From Podocnemis expansa (Eukaryota > Chordata > Testudines > Podocnemididae): a stretch of 64,000 bases of DNA. Under the pieces are notes generated by a model that worked only from the letters and a program-made list of their open reading frames with translations, was not told the DNA's origin and made no database searches. Shown in pieces: positions 22,360 to 34,682 of the stretch (its first letter is position 1; every line of letters begins with the position of its first letter). The stretch covers positions 18,828,238-18,892,237 of the forward strand of contig ML681971.1 of assembly GCA_007922195.1 (NCBI GenBank). Reading direction: 5' to 3'. Position numbers and translations under genes: made by a program.

Positions 22360-23470
22360 AATCCAGGGGGCACTGAGGTCCATGGCAAAACTCTCACTGA
22401 TGTAAATGGCACTCTGATTTCACCTAAAATGCTTGGCCCATCAGAACAGTGTAGGATACCATAATATTTGAATAAGAAAGGCTTATAGACAGGGAGATAA
22501 TCAAATAGTGGCAGAAGCAACATTTTAGAGCTAAGCTGACTTACACAAGCAGACGATCTGGCCTTCCCCCTCCCACCCCCCCGTGGGAGAGGAAAAAGTG
22601 CCTCATACTTACAGGCATTCCACTCTAAAAACACTTTAAAAATAGATTTGTGTTACTTAGCAGAGACTGGGGGAGAGTGGTGCTGTCAATAGGCACGGTT
22701 AAGACACAGCTCTGATGATGTAATGACAGAAAGAAAATACAATGCAGTTCTCAGGTATATACATAGAAGGACTGAGACATCACATGTGAGACAAGGAAGG
22801 TAATAATCCCACTGGAGTGTCAGGACCTGGTTTAGACTCTTAAAAAAAAAGAGACAAGGATGAAATACAGAAAATCCTGTGACAAGACACTGGTATGATA
22901 AAGGCAAGAGGACATGAGCGAGACTGATGAAACTGGAGAGAAGCAGCTTGTCAAAGAAGAGGGACAATAATCTCCAAATACCTGAGGGTCTTAAAAAAGA
23001 AAAGTGCAGTGGAATTATTCAGGATAGTTAGAAGGGTAAGCAGAAGAATAGTGGTGTGAAACAAGGAAGATTCAAGTTTGATATTAAGAACCTTCACTGT
23101 GAGGTCAGCAGGGCAATAGCATATTTGCCCAGGTAATTCAGCTCTCCAGGTGGTGCTGAAAGGAAAAATGACATGTAACATGGTGAAGAATCACGTACAG
23201 ACACTTCTGCATTCATGCTAGACTAGACTACTTGACCTAGCAGTTGCCTTCTAGTCCTGGATTTATGAAAGAAAAATCTTTGATGAACCAAGGCTTAGAT
23301 ACGTGATGTGAATGAAATTACTGTGCATATGAGCAAATCACATATTAGTGATGGTAAAGGGCAAAGAAACAAACAAATAGAAATAGTTGTTCTTTGTAAA
23401 AGGCATATGGTGACGAGGTAGGATGCTGGAGTGGGAGTCGAGAGACATGATATCCTTTGTCTACAGACCC
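22360..23470. other. Intervening DNA with no recognised feature
   Basis: No supportable gene or repeat boundary. Short minus-strand open frames of up to 97 codons are motif-free. Confidence 0.45.
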
Positions 23471-23473
23471 TAT

Positions 23474-23907
23474 GGGCACGTCTACACAGCACTTTTATTT
23501 CGAAATAACACTCGTTATTTCGAAATAAAAGAAATTAGGTCTACATGACGTTTTCTTATTTTGAAAGGATGGACCTCGTCCTTTCGAAATAAGAATCGTC
23601 ATTTCGAAAAAGTAAAACCTGCCCCCCCCCTCGAAATGGCTGGTATTTCGGAAGGGATATTTCGAAATAAAGCTGTTCTTTCGAAACAACACTGTGTAGA
23701 CCTGTTGTTTCGAAAGAACAGGTCCAAACAGCTTTATTTCAAAATATCCCTTCCGAAATAACAGCCATTTGGACTGCAGGCTTTCCCTTAATTCGAATTA
23801 ACATTTTGTTAATTCGAATTAACTTATTTCGAAATAAGGATTTTATTTTGAAATAAATCATTTCGAAATCCTTATTTCGAAATAACAATGCATGTGTAGA
23901 CATAGCC
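23474..23907. mobile_element. 434-bp foldback Harbinger MITE
   Basis: Left end gggcacgtctacacagc, right end atgtgtagacatagcc, flanked on both sides by TAT (23471-23473 and 23908-23910). It is packed with TTTCGAAATAA motifs. A central foldback has arms at about 23644-23676 and 23729-23760 (tttcggaagggatatttc and its reverse complement). Confidence 0.9.
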
Positions 23908-23910
23908 TAT

Positions 23911-26900
23911 ATGGCATCAAGCACAATGAGGCCCTGATCTTCACTGGGGCCTGTAAGTGCCAGCAACATAAAAATGAATACTTGCTTACCTGTAAAAACA
24001 CTTGTATTGTAAACATACAACTAATGGCCAAATAGTATTGCCTGTTGTAGAAAAGTGTGCTTCTACCTAATAGATTGCAAACAACTGCACTCCCTAAAGT
24101 TGTAGAGTTAATGAATATTTTTAATACAATAATGTGCTTCTTAATTAAACAGGTGTCTCAGTCATTATCTGTTGCAAATATTATTCATGTGGATTCTCTC
24201 TAACCAACAAATAAACAAGAAAATCTCTGAGCTTAATTTCTGAAAGCTTCATTTCATTGGACACAGGCAATTGGGCACATTCTTGGCAATTATTCATACC
24301 ATGCTGACAGGCAACTATATTCTAAATCAGTAATTTAAATGCACTAGAACACAAATATGGATTACTTTGGAAATGCACAATACTGAAGTGGAATGATTGG
24401 TAGAAAGTTTGCAAAGATATACATGTGCTTGCGATCAGTTAGGCCAATCAGTGAAGCATGTAAGCAAACTTTTAACTTTAAATTTGAACTCAGGAGAATT
24501 CAAGCACACACAAGCAAAGGGCATTCAGAGTGTGCTCTGGTCCAGCAGCCAATGCTGTACAGCCCTTCCTGACAGCAAATGCACGTGGGAGAGGAGACAC
24601 CATGAGCCTTATATCCTTCCACCATCTCTTCCTTCCTGGTGGTGGAAGATGTTTCTGCAGGGAGTTTCATACCCCCTTTCAGTCTTAAGAGATAAAGCAG
24701 GCTGTGGTTGTCTCTGGCCCTGTCTTTATGGGACAACCTTTTCCCTTTCCAAGGACTAGTCTTCACTAACAGTGGGAAAATTGCCACTCTCAGATCGATC
24801 TCCCTGAGTAGGTCTGTGAAGCACAATGGTCTTTAAGTGAAGACCTGCTCAGTCGATTGGGAAGGTGATCTCTGACCACCCTGGCACGTGGACTAATGCT
24901 GCGTTGAAGGGAAACTCCCTCCCTTTGACACAGCACAGTGGATGAGCCAGATGTAGTGTGGTCAAACTGAGGTACGCAATTTGTTTTAAGTAACTTGCAT
25001 ATCTTCATTTGACTGCCACCCAAAATGGCAGGCGGGATAGACCTGCCCCAAGGTAAGTGGTCTTATTTAACTCTACTACACTGCTGCCAGATCCTAAATT
25101 AATAAACCACTTAAGCAAACGCTTGTGTCCTTCTCTATTTAGGAAAAGCATAATTCATTTCTTGAAATGGAGTGTTTTCCTGAACTGCTGGTGTTCTGCT
25201 GCCAATCTCTTTTATGGGGAAAAATTTGCTTTTATACTTTTCTGCCGATGATGCCCCAGTGACTTTCTTGGGTACGTTATTCTATTGACTTCACTTTTAA
25301 TAACTTCTTACAATCAAATTTGAATCTTTCCTTCATCAGTTTTGTGCCATTACTCTTAGATTTAACATTCCTGGTAGTTTTGTTCAAATGAAGGCTTTGT
25401 GGTTCGGTGCAGTGCAGTCTTATTTTAATTATATACTTGGTGCGTAATTCCTGCTCAAACAGAAGACCAATGCGTGGTGACTAGAAAGCTGTCAAGTAGC
25501 ATTAATGTTTGTTGATAATTTGTGTGTGTGTGTGTTCCTAAGTGGTGAGCTCAATAAGCTTCAAAGCTGCTGAATTAAGGCTGATGCAAAATGCATCAGC
25601 CCAGTGTTTTATCAAAATGCTTTGCTGGAAAACCAGAGTAGTCAAGTACAGATGCATCTTTCTCAAAAGTAAGATATTATATAAATAGGCAGGATTCAAA
25701 AACTTCTCACAACATGGGGATTTGTTGAGGTCCTTACTTGCCTTAGGTAAAGAGCTAAACAGCTGAAATAAGCATATTAGACTGTTTGCTAACAGGGATA
25801 TTAAAGAGAAGTCAAGGCTGGGGCTGGCCTAGGCTGTGCAAGGGTTTTCCAAAACACTTGGATTTCTGCTAAGCCTTTGGCTACACTTGCCATGGCATAT
25901 GCAGTATATGTGGTGAAAGGCAGGCTGCATCCATGACCATGGCATTGTGTAGTTACATGTAGCAATGATGCTCTGGACGGGAGGAAGTGGTGGAGAAAGG
26001 CTCCAGCACTGAACACTAAATTTGCTAAAAATAGCTGTGTAGATGGTGAAGGTGGCAGGGAAGGCCTTAAATCTGTAGAAGAACTCAGACTTTTCAACTC
26101 TTTCTTCTCTTGTCGTTAATGCAAAGAATTATCTCATGGTGGGACTATCCTCAATCTTTAGTCCTGTAATTTTATTTTACAATTCTCTTCTTTGGAAAAT
26201 AAATAATGTGTTTCAACACCAATTTGCAAGGAATTATTTTCTGGTCGTTTCCTCTCCAATTTTGTTTGTTTTGAGCTTAGATATGCAACATGAGAGAAAT
26301 AAATTGCTGCAATATTAATTTTATATATGGGATTTCTTACACTGGAAGACAGAAATGCAAATCAAGACACTCAATGCAATAAAAGGAAAGACAAACAAAA
26401 TGAAGGCTAATGCATGCTAGATAACTATACTATAAAAGTGACGTTCAGAAAGATTATATAGTCATCTTAGAGCGGAAGAAAGAAATGTGGGTAATTAAAT
26501 GGCATTTGATATAAAATGCATCTAAATTTCCCTAAATTTTGGAAATGTTTCTCTTCTTCTACTGTTCATCAATGGTTTTAGCCAATACAGTGCAGATTTT
26601 CATACATACTGTGAGTATGCTGTGAGATGCCATTCAGGGCTATACTGAGGAATCTGCCCAAGATATGGCAAAGTTTGTGCTGTCCCAGGGGCAGTCCAGG
26701 AAAGGACTCATGACACTGCCTGTAGGGTTGTTTACATTTGAGAACATATGTGATGGATGCCTGCTACATTGCTTAGTGATCTACCAGAAGCAGGGCAGGT
26801 GCCATGGTGTTATCTACATTATGAAAACCAGAACAGAATAGAATGGAAAACGGCTGAAAACAAAGCACAACTTTTGCAAGACCTGTGCCCACATCTGGCT

Positions 26901-27305
26901 GGCATATGTACATGTTCTTGTTTCTTTTACCCTGTCTCTCGTCCCCCATTCTCATTCCATATGTGTTACATACATGAGTTGCATCTTGCCTGAAACTACA
27001 GCCCCAATCATGCAAGCTGTCTCACAAATAGAAATTTTCATAGAAGACACCTGTGATGATTTTTCTAAAAGGCATATATATGCTTGGCAATTGCCTATGT
27101 GCATATGGGTGCTAGTTTTTGACTTTCCATTTAAAAAAATTGCCCAAAGATTTTTTTTTTACAAAATATGTAGATGCAAATGAACACACTTTTAGTTGAT
27201 CATAGTTTATTGGGAGGGGGGGATGTGGACGGAAGGGGAAGGGTAATGTCCCAACCAGCACTAATTGCAGGCTTTTTGATGCAGGGGCCATCTCTTATCA
27301 TGTGT
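23911..27305. other. Intervening DNA with no recognised gene
   Basis: Mostly AT-rich. There is a short (TG)n run near 25528-25540. The block at 24755-25020 (ctagtcttcactaacagtg...gatcgatctccctg) resembles other 'tcttcactgacagcagcaa' blocks at 42717 and 51395 and may be a further MITE family, but I could not find its ends. Confidence 0.4.
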
Positions 27306-27313
27306 TTCTAGAG

Positions 27314-28396
27314 CAGTGGTTCCCAACCTTTTCTCTGCTGTGGCACACCTTGAGACCTTCAAATTTTTCAAGGCACACCACCATTAAAAAACTCATGAAT
27401 ATTCAAATGAACTTCAATTACTTATGACTATTCATGAACCATGGCACAGTGTTTCAGAAATACTGCTGTGTAGAGTTGTAGGGGTAGCAGAGCAGGGGTG
27501 GCAAAACAGGGGAGGTCAGGAGCTGTGTGCAGTGGCAGGAGTGAGTGTGGGGAGCAGAGCAGGGCAGGGGTGGCAAAAGAGGACAAGGGGAGCCATGAGG
27601 GGAACAGCACAAGGGCAGCAAGAGAGGAAGGCAGAACAGGAGTGGCTTTGTGGAGGGGTAATGGGGAACCTGGGAAGTGGCACAGCCCCCATGTCCCCCT
27701 TCTCCACAGTGGCTCCCTGCCACCCAGGGCAAATCCTCACCGTGCTGCTGCTCCCTCCCATCTCAGTGGGACCCGTCCTCCCCTCACCCAGCCCCTTTCT
27801 GCCAGTGATGGACCCTCCCATCACTGCAGGGGCCAGAACTAGGCCCCAGATACACCCCCCACACAGGCACCCCACCCCCCATCTACACACCTTCTGCCAA
27901 ACAGGCACTCCCACCCACCTCTGCTACACACACACACCTGCCCCACACAACCTCCAGCAGCCCTCCCCCCAAAGCCCATACCTGGGCTGTTTGCAGGCTG
28001 GCTGGCTGACAAAAGCTGCCCCACCTGCAGGGGGAGATTCACACACTCCCAGCCTCCTGCAGCTCTCTTCTGGCTGGGCTTAAGGTGGAGCCACAAGAAC
28101 ACTGCGTTCGTGCTCCTGCTATTTTTAGGGAGACCCCTGGAAATCCGTGTTCCAGTTCCTTATTCTATTTTTAGGGGGGTTGGAATGCTGCCTGCCTAAG
28201 AATAGGGGGCCCCAGAACTGTGTTCATGTGCCATCCCCCTTACTTTAACCCCTGCCTTTACCAGCCCTGCACAGCCCATGTGGCTGGGCTGAGCAGGGAG
28301 GGAACTTTAACTCCAGCTCTTGGGTATGCTTGCGGCACACTTTGGATGTTCCCATGGCATACCAGTGTGCCCCGGCACACTGGTTGGGAACCACTG
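27314..28396. mobile_element. 1.08-kb non-autonomous hAT element
   Basis: Starts cagtggttcccaacc and ends ggttgggaaccactg, a near-perfect inverted repeat. The flanks ttctagag (27306-27313) and ctctagac (28397-28404) match at six of eight positions with TA at the centre. The interior near both ends has the phrase gtggcacacc/ggcacactgg. A C-rich, CA-rich middle explains the proline-rich open frames here; I do not call them genes. Confidence 0.85.
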
Positions 28397-28404
28397 CTCT
28401 AGAC

Positions 28405-29320
28405 TCTTGGTAGGGCAAAAAGTTTCAAAGTCTCAATCTCAGTTTCTAAGGTGAGAGGAAAGTACAATGCTGCCTCTTGGGGTTACGAACTGAGAGGGGA
28501 TGTAAGGGCAGGGGTAGGAATCAACAAAGGTGTTGGGTCGCACAGCTCCACTGTGTCCCAACCTAGGTCCCAGATAGGGACTGAGGCCTCTGTGCAGGAG
28601 TCAGGGGGGTCCTGACTGCAACACACTGACCCTGAGATGTGGCTGCCCACCGAGGGTTGGGTCCCGCATTCCCCTGGGTCACCCCTGATCCCATGCTCTG
28701 GCTGTACCTCGTTTGCCAGCTCCTTGGGGTAGTCACCCAGGGGTAGATTGTAGAACCCCCTCCATCTTGTCAGGTGGTGGCAAGCCAGGGAGTCTCTCAA
28801 GTTCCTCTGCTAAAGGTAATTCCTCTAGGTCACATAAGGTAGGTAGTGGCTCTGGGTCCTCAGCAGCCAAGGACAGCTCCTCCAAGTCGCAGGGGGGATG
28901 CAGCGCTTCGGGGTCCCTGGCAGGGGACAGCTTGGGGGCGCCCAAATGCCGCTTTGCCAGTGACTCCTTCTGTGGGCCTGTGGTAGCCCAGGTCCTGGGC
29001 GTTAGCTTTCAGTTCCTGGCCACAGCCAGCCCCCGCCAAATGTCCAGGCCTGGGTCTGGTGGCCAGAGCCTGGCTATCCCACAGGGTGGCCCAGTGTCAG
29101 GAGAGAGCAGAGGCACATCCTTCCCCTTCAGTGACTTGTGTTCAACTGGGCTGGCTACCTCCTTTTTTATACTTCCCATCCCACCCCTCTGCTTCCAGCC
29201 TGACTGACAGGCACCTCTGGCTCTGCCCCCCTGCAGTCAGGCAAAGTGCTCTGGGCTATCTCCGAGGGGAGGTGTACCTTCCTGCTATACCCACATCCAC
29301 AGAGATCAGTAAAAATCTGT
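28405..29320. other. GC-rich stretch with no recognised gene
   Basis: The open frames on both strands (up to 164 codons) are Ser/Gly- or Pro/Leu-rich and match no family I know. Two frames overlap antisense over 28733-28945, with repeated phrases such as cctctaggtcacataagg and cctccaagtcgcaggg (a Leu-Glu-Glu-Leu periodicity on the minus strand). It may be a fragment of a larger element, but I cannot support that. Confidence 0.35.
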
Positions 29321-29468
29321 AATCTAGAACAGTGTTTCTCAACAACCAGTCTAGAGACCAGTGCTGGTCCTTGAGATCTCCCTGTCACAGCTTACGGTTA
29401 GGAAGTTTCAAAGGGGCAGCTATGTGAGTCTACTTCAGTGAAACAAACAAGGGGTCCTGTGGCACTTA

Positions 29469-30299
29469 GGGTATGTCCACACATCTCTTTTGTTTCAAAA
29501 TAACACTGGTTATTTCGAAATAAAAGAGATTTGGTCCACACGACATATTCTTATTTTGAAATGACTGGCTCCGTCATTTTGAAATAAGAGCCATCATTTC
29601 AAAATAGCTTAAACCTACTTTAAACTGAAATGGCTGTTATTCTGAAATGGTTGGGCACATATACACAGCACTTTTATTTCGAAATAACACTCCTTATTTT
29701 GAAATAAAAATGATTTGGTCTACACGACGTTCCCTTATTTCGAAAGGATGGACCTCGTCCTTTTGAAATAAGGATCATCGTCCCGAAAAAGTAAAACCTA
29801 CCCCCCTCAAAACGACCGTTATTTCGAAACGGATGTTTCGAAATAACGGCGTTAGACCAGTTGTTTCGAAACAACAGTTCGAAACAGCGGATCCATTGGC
29901 ATTATTTCGAAACATCCATTTCAAAATAACGGTCTTTTCGATCCCGTGGTTTCCCTTATTTCGAAAGGAGTCCTTTCGAAATAAAACGGTCTGTGTAGAC
30001 GTGCCCGTTATTTCGAAATAACGCCATTCGGATGTGTTATTTTGAAATAACCATTATTTCAAAATAACACTTTTGCCCTTCTCCTTCCCAGTGTGCCTTC
30101 CTTTTAGCCTATATTGGGTGGGTGCATAGCCCAGGGAGGGGGCCATGTTGCCACACCTCCCATGGTGCCTCCCTCCTAGAGCGAAATAGCAAGTCCTGTG
30201 TTTAGACATGCTATTTTGCTTTGAGCTTTTCCCTTCATTTGAATTAACTTATTTCAAAATAACTTATTTTGAAATAACGCTGTACGTGTGGACATAGCC
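29469..30299. mobile_element. 831-bp Harbinger MITE inserted in the Penelope tail
   Basis: Left end gggtatgtccacaca, right end tgtacgtgtggacatagcc, with TTA on both sides (29466-29468 and 30300-30302). Removing it restores the sentence gtggcac-tta-aagactaac seen in the other Penelope tails. Near the right end, ttgccacacctcccatggtgcc is shared with Harbinger A (5870-5893), so this MITE is an internal-deletion derivative of that family. Confidence 0.92.
29652..30005. mobile_element. Second Harbinger MITE nested inside the first
   Basis: Begins gggcacatatacacagc and ends gtgtagacgtgccc, flanked by GTT on both sides. Its interior (tttcgaaaggatggacctcgtcc, aaaagtaaaacc) closely matches the MITE at 23474-23907, showing the two belong to one subfamily. 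Confidence 0.85.
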
Positions 30300-31031
30300 T
30301 TAAAGACTAACACATTTATTTATTGCCTGAGATTTTGTGGGAGAAAATCCCACTTCATCAGATTTTGGCCCACAAAAGCTCATGAAGTGGGATTTTCTCT
30401 CACAAAAGCTCATGCAATAAATTTGTTAGTCTTTAAGTGCTACAAGGCTCCTTGTTTTTTTTAAGCTTAGGAAGGCAGCAACCTGGTCTCTGATGTCAAA
30501 GGCTGAGAAACATTGATTTAGAATGGGTGAGACTGAAAATGTGGACTGAAAAATGTTGAGAATTACTCTCTCTTCCTAATGCAGAGGTATTTTTTCACAG
30601 TGAAGTGAATTTGGGCGTTAATAGGCCTGATCTGAAAGGTGCTGGTCACATTTTGGGAGACACTTAGTTCCCTGGACACCTATTGGTTCCAGTTGGAGTT
30701 GAGGATACACTCTGCACGGTGCACGAACTGAGCCTGAAAAGAACACGTATACAAAAGCAGAAGAAATGGGGCATTTTTTCATCTGAAATGTCTTCAAATG
30801 AGTGAGCATGTCTGATAAATCTCCCTTCTATTCCAGTGTAATCCATTATCCCCAAGATGCAGGAGAAGACATTGCCAGGCCATAAAATTTCATTATTGGA
30901 CAAATGTTGAGATAGTGCTGCATCAGTGAACTCCTCTCAGCACGAGGTCCCCTGTGTTCTCTCCCACAGATGGAGTGATCTGGTTACATATTAGCTATAG
31001 GGTCCAGTCATAGACTCCTAGCACACCAGAG

Positions 31032-31208
31032 CAGCAGTTCACAACCACTGTGTCGGGGCACAATACTATGTCACCACAGAATGGTAAGGTGTCACGAAGA
31101 GATGGGGAAATGATTGGGTTTGGTCTGGGGTGGGTTGGCTGGTGTGTCCTCTAGGGTCATGACACACTGGTGAGCATGTCACAACCTGCAAAAGATTGAG
31201 AACCACTG
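31032..31208. mobile_element. 177-bp non-autonomous hAT element
   Basis: Starts cagcagttcacaacc and ends gattgagaaccactg. The flanks caccagag (31024-31031) and ctccagag (31209-31216) differ at one position. The centre is CA, not TA. The interior (actatgtcaccacagaatggtaag...ggtcatgacac) matches the element at 50921-51095. Confidence 0.88.
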
Positions 31209-31216
31209 CTCCAGAG

Positions 31217-32568
31217 TATGCAGGTGGCCATCTTATTGTAGCTCTGTGCCAAAGCCAAGAAGGATGTGGGCAGCCTGCCACAGCAAAATCTGGACTTTGA
31301 AGAATTAAGGGCTTCGATCAACAACTCATGGGGGAGGGGAGGACAAAGGAAAAGGGAAAAAAATGAACAAACATCATAACCAGTGGGAGAGAGCTTTGCT
31401 GTAGCAAATTACAGAAGACTCGACTGTAACATTATGGGAAGGGGAGAGGGAAACTGGACAGAGTTTGCTTTGGACTCCACTCCAGCCAGCCACCTTGCTA
31501 GTATAGCTTCAATTGATGCCATGCCTCCATGCACTCACCAGGCCTGAGGCTAATTTTGGGAGGGAAGCTGAAGGTGTGGAGGAGGTGATGTGGGGAAGAA
31601 AATGCAGCATAGGCTGAATTAACATCTCTGTCTAAGCTGTGTTTGGGTCAGAGGTGGCCATATGTACATCTCCCCAAAAGGTCCATGCCAGACTCATCTG
31701 CTACATTTTCTTCTCTGCCTCCTCCCTCAGACTATCTGGAAATTATAGAGCACCCTTCATGGAGGTGTGGGATAAAGGATGCCAAGTCAGGAAAGGGCAC
31801 TGTATGGAGGTGGTTGGAGCCCTCCCTCTTCCAAAGCAACAGGGGAAGAGCCATGCCCAAAGGCCCAGGAAGGAAAATGATCCCTCTGTGGAATACTGCA
31901 GCATATGCTGCTTTGGGAATAGAGTGATAGTATAGCTATGGAGAACACTTGTTGGTGTATCTCAGTGCAGAAACAGAGGAGAAGCAGGAAACCATAATTC
32001 CAGCTACTGGGTGACTTCCCATCAGTGCTTGTTTTTTCCCAGCATATTGGGAATGGGAAAAATTTGTGCTCACCCACTGAGTGGGGGGCAATTCCCTAAA
32101 ATCACAACATAAATATTCTTTATTTAATAATAACATTAACCTGTTTAATGTTCTTCCAGCTTCCTGAACAAAATCATTCCGGAGAATTCATCTGCGACAG
32201 GTATAATTTCATCTCACAGACCATTACCGTTCATTATGCTTCAGGAATGTAGATCAATGGGCATACTTTCTCTCCAAACAGCATCTAAATTAATATTCTA
32301 TGTTCCATTTGGATACAATAGGAGAACAATTATGAAGCAATAAAGTTTTCTTTGGAGGTTGAACTCATCATGGGGAAAAAATATTAAGTACTTTCAGATT
32401 TTGGGCTAGAATTTTTACCTTAATCAATAATATGAGTACATTCTAGTCTACCCTAATGCTGCAATGTTCAAACTAAATGCTTCTCCACTGGGTAAATGTG
32501 GATTCAATCCCTAGTCATAGCACTCTTCCTTTTCCACACTTCAAGCAGTCAGTGAAGCAATTTCAGTG
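31217..32568. other. Intervening DNA with no recognised feature
   Basis: Nothing supportable: short motif-free open frames, no clear repeat ends. Confidence 0.45.
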
Positions 32569-32574
32569 TTATGA

Positions 32575-32968
32575 GCTATGTCTACGCTAGCAAAAGTTAG
32601 TTTGAATTTGTTAATTCAAACTAATAAGATCGAGTTTAGTTCAAGCTAACCTGGAACTTATTAGTTTGAAATAACAACATGGACTAATTTAAACTAATGT
32701 TAGTTTGAATTAGTCCACTTTGTTAATTTGAACTAACTGCCCTAAGTTTGAATTTATTAAATTCCAACTAAGGGTTAATCCTTGTCTATATCATCCTTAA
32801 TTCAAACTAAGGATTGAATTAAGGGCTTAGTTCAAACTAATCAGCAGGTCTTACTAGTTCAAACTAAACTTTCAAACTAAGGAAAGCCGAGTGTAGGCAG
32901 GTACTCCAGTAAGTTAGTTTGAATTAAGCCTCCTTAATTCGAACTAACTTGCAAGTGTAGATATACCC
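32575..32968. mobile_element. 394-bp Harbinger-like MITE of a different subfamily
   Basis: Left end gctatgtctacgctagc and right end gcaagtgtagatataccc are the usual Harbinger ends. The interior is built from TTAGTTTGAATT/AATTCAAACTAA repeats, not TTTCGAAA. The flanking triplets are tga and tta, so the duplication is imperfect. Confidence 0.75.
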
Positions 32969-32971
32969 TTA

Positions 32972-33305
32972 GGCAGGTATAGCAAAAGCCCTCAGGGTCT
33001 CTGCCTAATCCAACCCAGTTATTTGAACAGGGGAGGAACCCAACAAAGTCTGCAGGGCCTCCAAGCTGTGGGCTGATTAGGGTCAGGGAGAATCTGCTCA
33101 ATAAGGAAACAAGGAACAGCTGATCCCCAGGAACCAGGGGATATAAGGGGACTGGAGAAGGACTTTAGAGAGTTATGGTGAAGCAGAAGGGTTGGAGCCC
33201 TGTGTTCAGATGGTTTTAGGGCCAAAAACCTCAGGGCCAAACTTAACCTGTGGAGAAGGGATTTACCATTGTAAATAAAGAGAGCCTGGGAGCTGGGAAG
33301 CAAGT
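32972..33305 (+). repeat. LTR-like or retroelement 3' sequence, ending at a gap
   Basis: Contains ggggatataaggggactgg (TATA-like, near 33130-33140) and, about 140 bp further, gtaaataaagagagcc with AATAAA at 33274-33279. That order fits an LTR promoter and poly(A) signal on the plus strand. The gap at 33306 hides the end, and no internal retroviral gene is seen. The reading is tentative. Confidence 0.35.
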
Positions 33306-33705
33306 NNNNNNNNNNNNNNNNNNNNNNNNNNNNNNNNNNNNNNNNNNNNNNNNNNNNNNNNNNNNNNNNNNNNNNNNNNNNNNNNNNNNNNNNNNNNNNN
33401 NNNNNNNNNNNNNNNNNNNNNNNNNNNNNNNNNNNNNNNNNNNNNNNNNNNNNNNNNNNNNNNNNNNNNNNNNNNNNNNNNNNNNNNNNNNNNNNNNNNN
33501 NNNNNNNNNNNNNNNNNNNNNNNNNNNNNNNNNNNNNNNNNNNNNNNNNNNNNNNNNNNNNNNNNNNNNNNNNNNNNNNNNNNNNNNNNNNNNNNNNNNN
33601 NNNNNNNNNNNNNNNNNNNNNNNNNNNNNNNNNNNNNNNNNNNNNNNNNNNNNNNNNNNNNNNNNNNNNNNNNNNNNNNNNNNNNNNNNNNNNNNNNNNN
33701 NNNNN
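33306..33705. other. Assembly gap, 400 N
   Basis: An unbroken run of N. Open frames that cross it are artefacts. Confidence 1.
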
Positions 33706-33737
33706 GGAGCCAGAGATGTGCTGACAAAGTAGTATTA

Positions 33738-33785
33738 AAAACAAACAAGGAGTCTTACGGTTCTTTTAAAGACTAACAAACTTAG
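33738..33785 (-). repeat. Penelope 3' tail fragment
   Basis: aaacaaacaaggagtcttacgg then cttttaaagactaacaaactta, the minus-strand form of the tail at 20040-20145. Confidence 0.65.
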
Positions 33786-34680
33786 TGATAACAAGGACTG
33801 TCATGATACTTCCTATAGGTACATAAGAAATCATGAAGGGGGATGATAATGAGGACGGTCACCCTGGATGCCAGAAAAGGCTGAGAGTCAAGTTACCTCA
33901 AGCACTGAATTAAACAGTGAGTAAAGGCTTTAGGATTTAGCTTGCTAATGAGATTTGCTAATGGGATATTCACACAGCTTAAGCAATGGTTATTCTTAAA
34001 ATGTGTTAATTGTTTTTTGTGTAACCAGAGCAATGCAAAGCTGCCTGATTTCACACAGTCATGACTTGTATGTAAACACGAAAATCACAATTCTTTAAAC
34101 ATAAAAGTTTCTATAGCTTTAGTATTGCCCCGCCAAAATTTTTGAAAATCACGTTGGCACCCAAAATCATGAGATTGACATAAAGTAATCATAGAATTTG
34201 AAAAAATCAAGTTTGGTGCATTTTTACTTGTTTTCTGGTTTATAAGCCCTTAGGCTCCCATATTCAAGCTTTATTCCAGAGCTGTGAGGGCTAGAAACCA
34301 GGAACATCGCTGCCCCAGGAAAAGACCTGGGCCCCGGGTCTGGACCCCAACCCTTGAGTCTGATTTAGCACCACAGGCCTGATCTGGTGTCAGGGCCCCA
34401 CCACCAGCCCAGCCCCGCCCCGCCCCAGATGTGTGGCTCAGGCTGGGAAAGGCAGGATCTGCCATGGGTGGCCTGGCCCAGATCTGGGACTGGGCTGCCC
34501 ATGGTGGCACCAGCCTCTCTCAGCCCCATCCCCGGCTGGGCCGCCCATGGTGGAACCTGCCTTTCCCAGCCAGGGATTTGGGAGAGGCAGGGGCCATGCT
34601 TGGCACTCAGGGCACTGGAGCTGAGACTTGGGGCACATACCCTCTGTGCCAGGTGCCAGCAACACCCCTGCTAGAAACTT
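33786..34680. other. Intervening DNA, partly GC-rich
   Basis: 34270-34670 is GC-rich, with partial repeats of the phrase gggctgcccatggtgg (about 34492 and 34540), which may be a short tandem or foldback unit. The open frames here are antisense to one another and match no family. Confidence 0.4.
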
Positions 34681-34682
34681 CC

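Larger units (their letters stand above)
29440..30465. repeat. Inverted pair of Penelope 3' tails, split by a Harbinger MITE
   Basis: aaacaaacaaggggtcctgtggcac (to 29465) joins aagactaacacatttattt (from 30303) once the Harbinger MITE and one copy of TTA are removed: a minus-strand tail. It runs directly into a plus-strand tail (about 30370-30460: gaagtgggattttctctcac, then tttgttagtctttaagtgc). The two tails face each other as an inverted repeat. Confidence 0.8.
29330..30515. mobile_element. hAT element forming the outer shell of a four-level nest
   Basis: Starts cagtgtttctcaac and ends ggctgagaaacattg. It is flanked by atctagaa (29322-29329) and atttagaa (30516-30523), one mismatch, TA at the centre. 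Inside both ends are accagtctagagaccag and acctggtctctg. Most of its 1.19 kb is later insertions: Penelope tails (about 29440-30465), which in turn hold Harbinger MITEs. Confidence 0.88.

Noticed and set aside
27424..28083. 219-codon frame, proline/histidine-rich at its C-terminal half
   Set aside because: It lies inside a hAT element in a C-rich, CA-rich stretch; low-complexity translation, no start context and no family match.
33019..33744. Open frames on both strands around 33.3-33.7 kb
   Set aside because: Most of their length is N.
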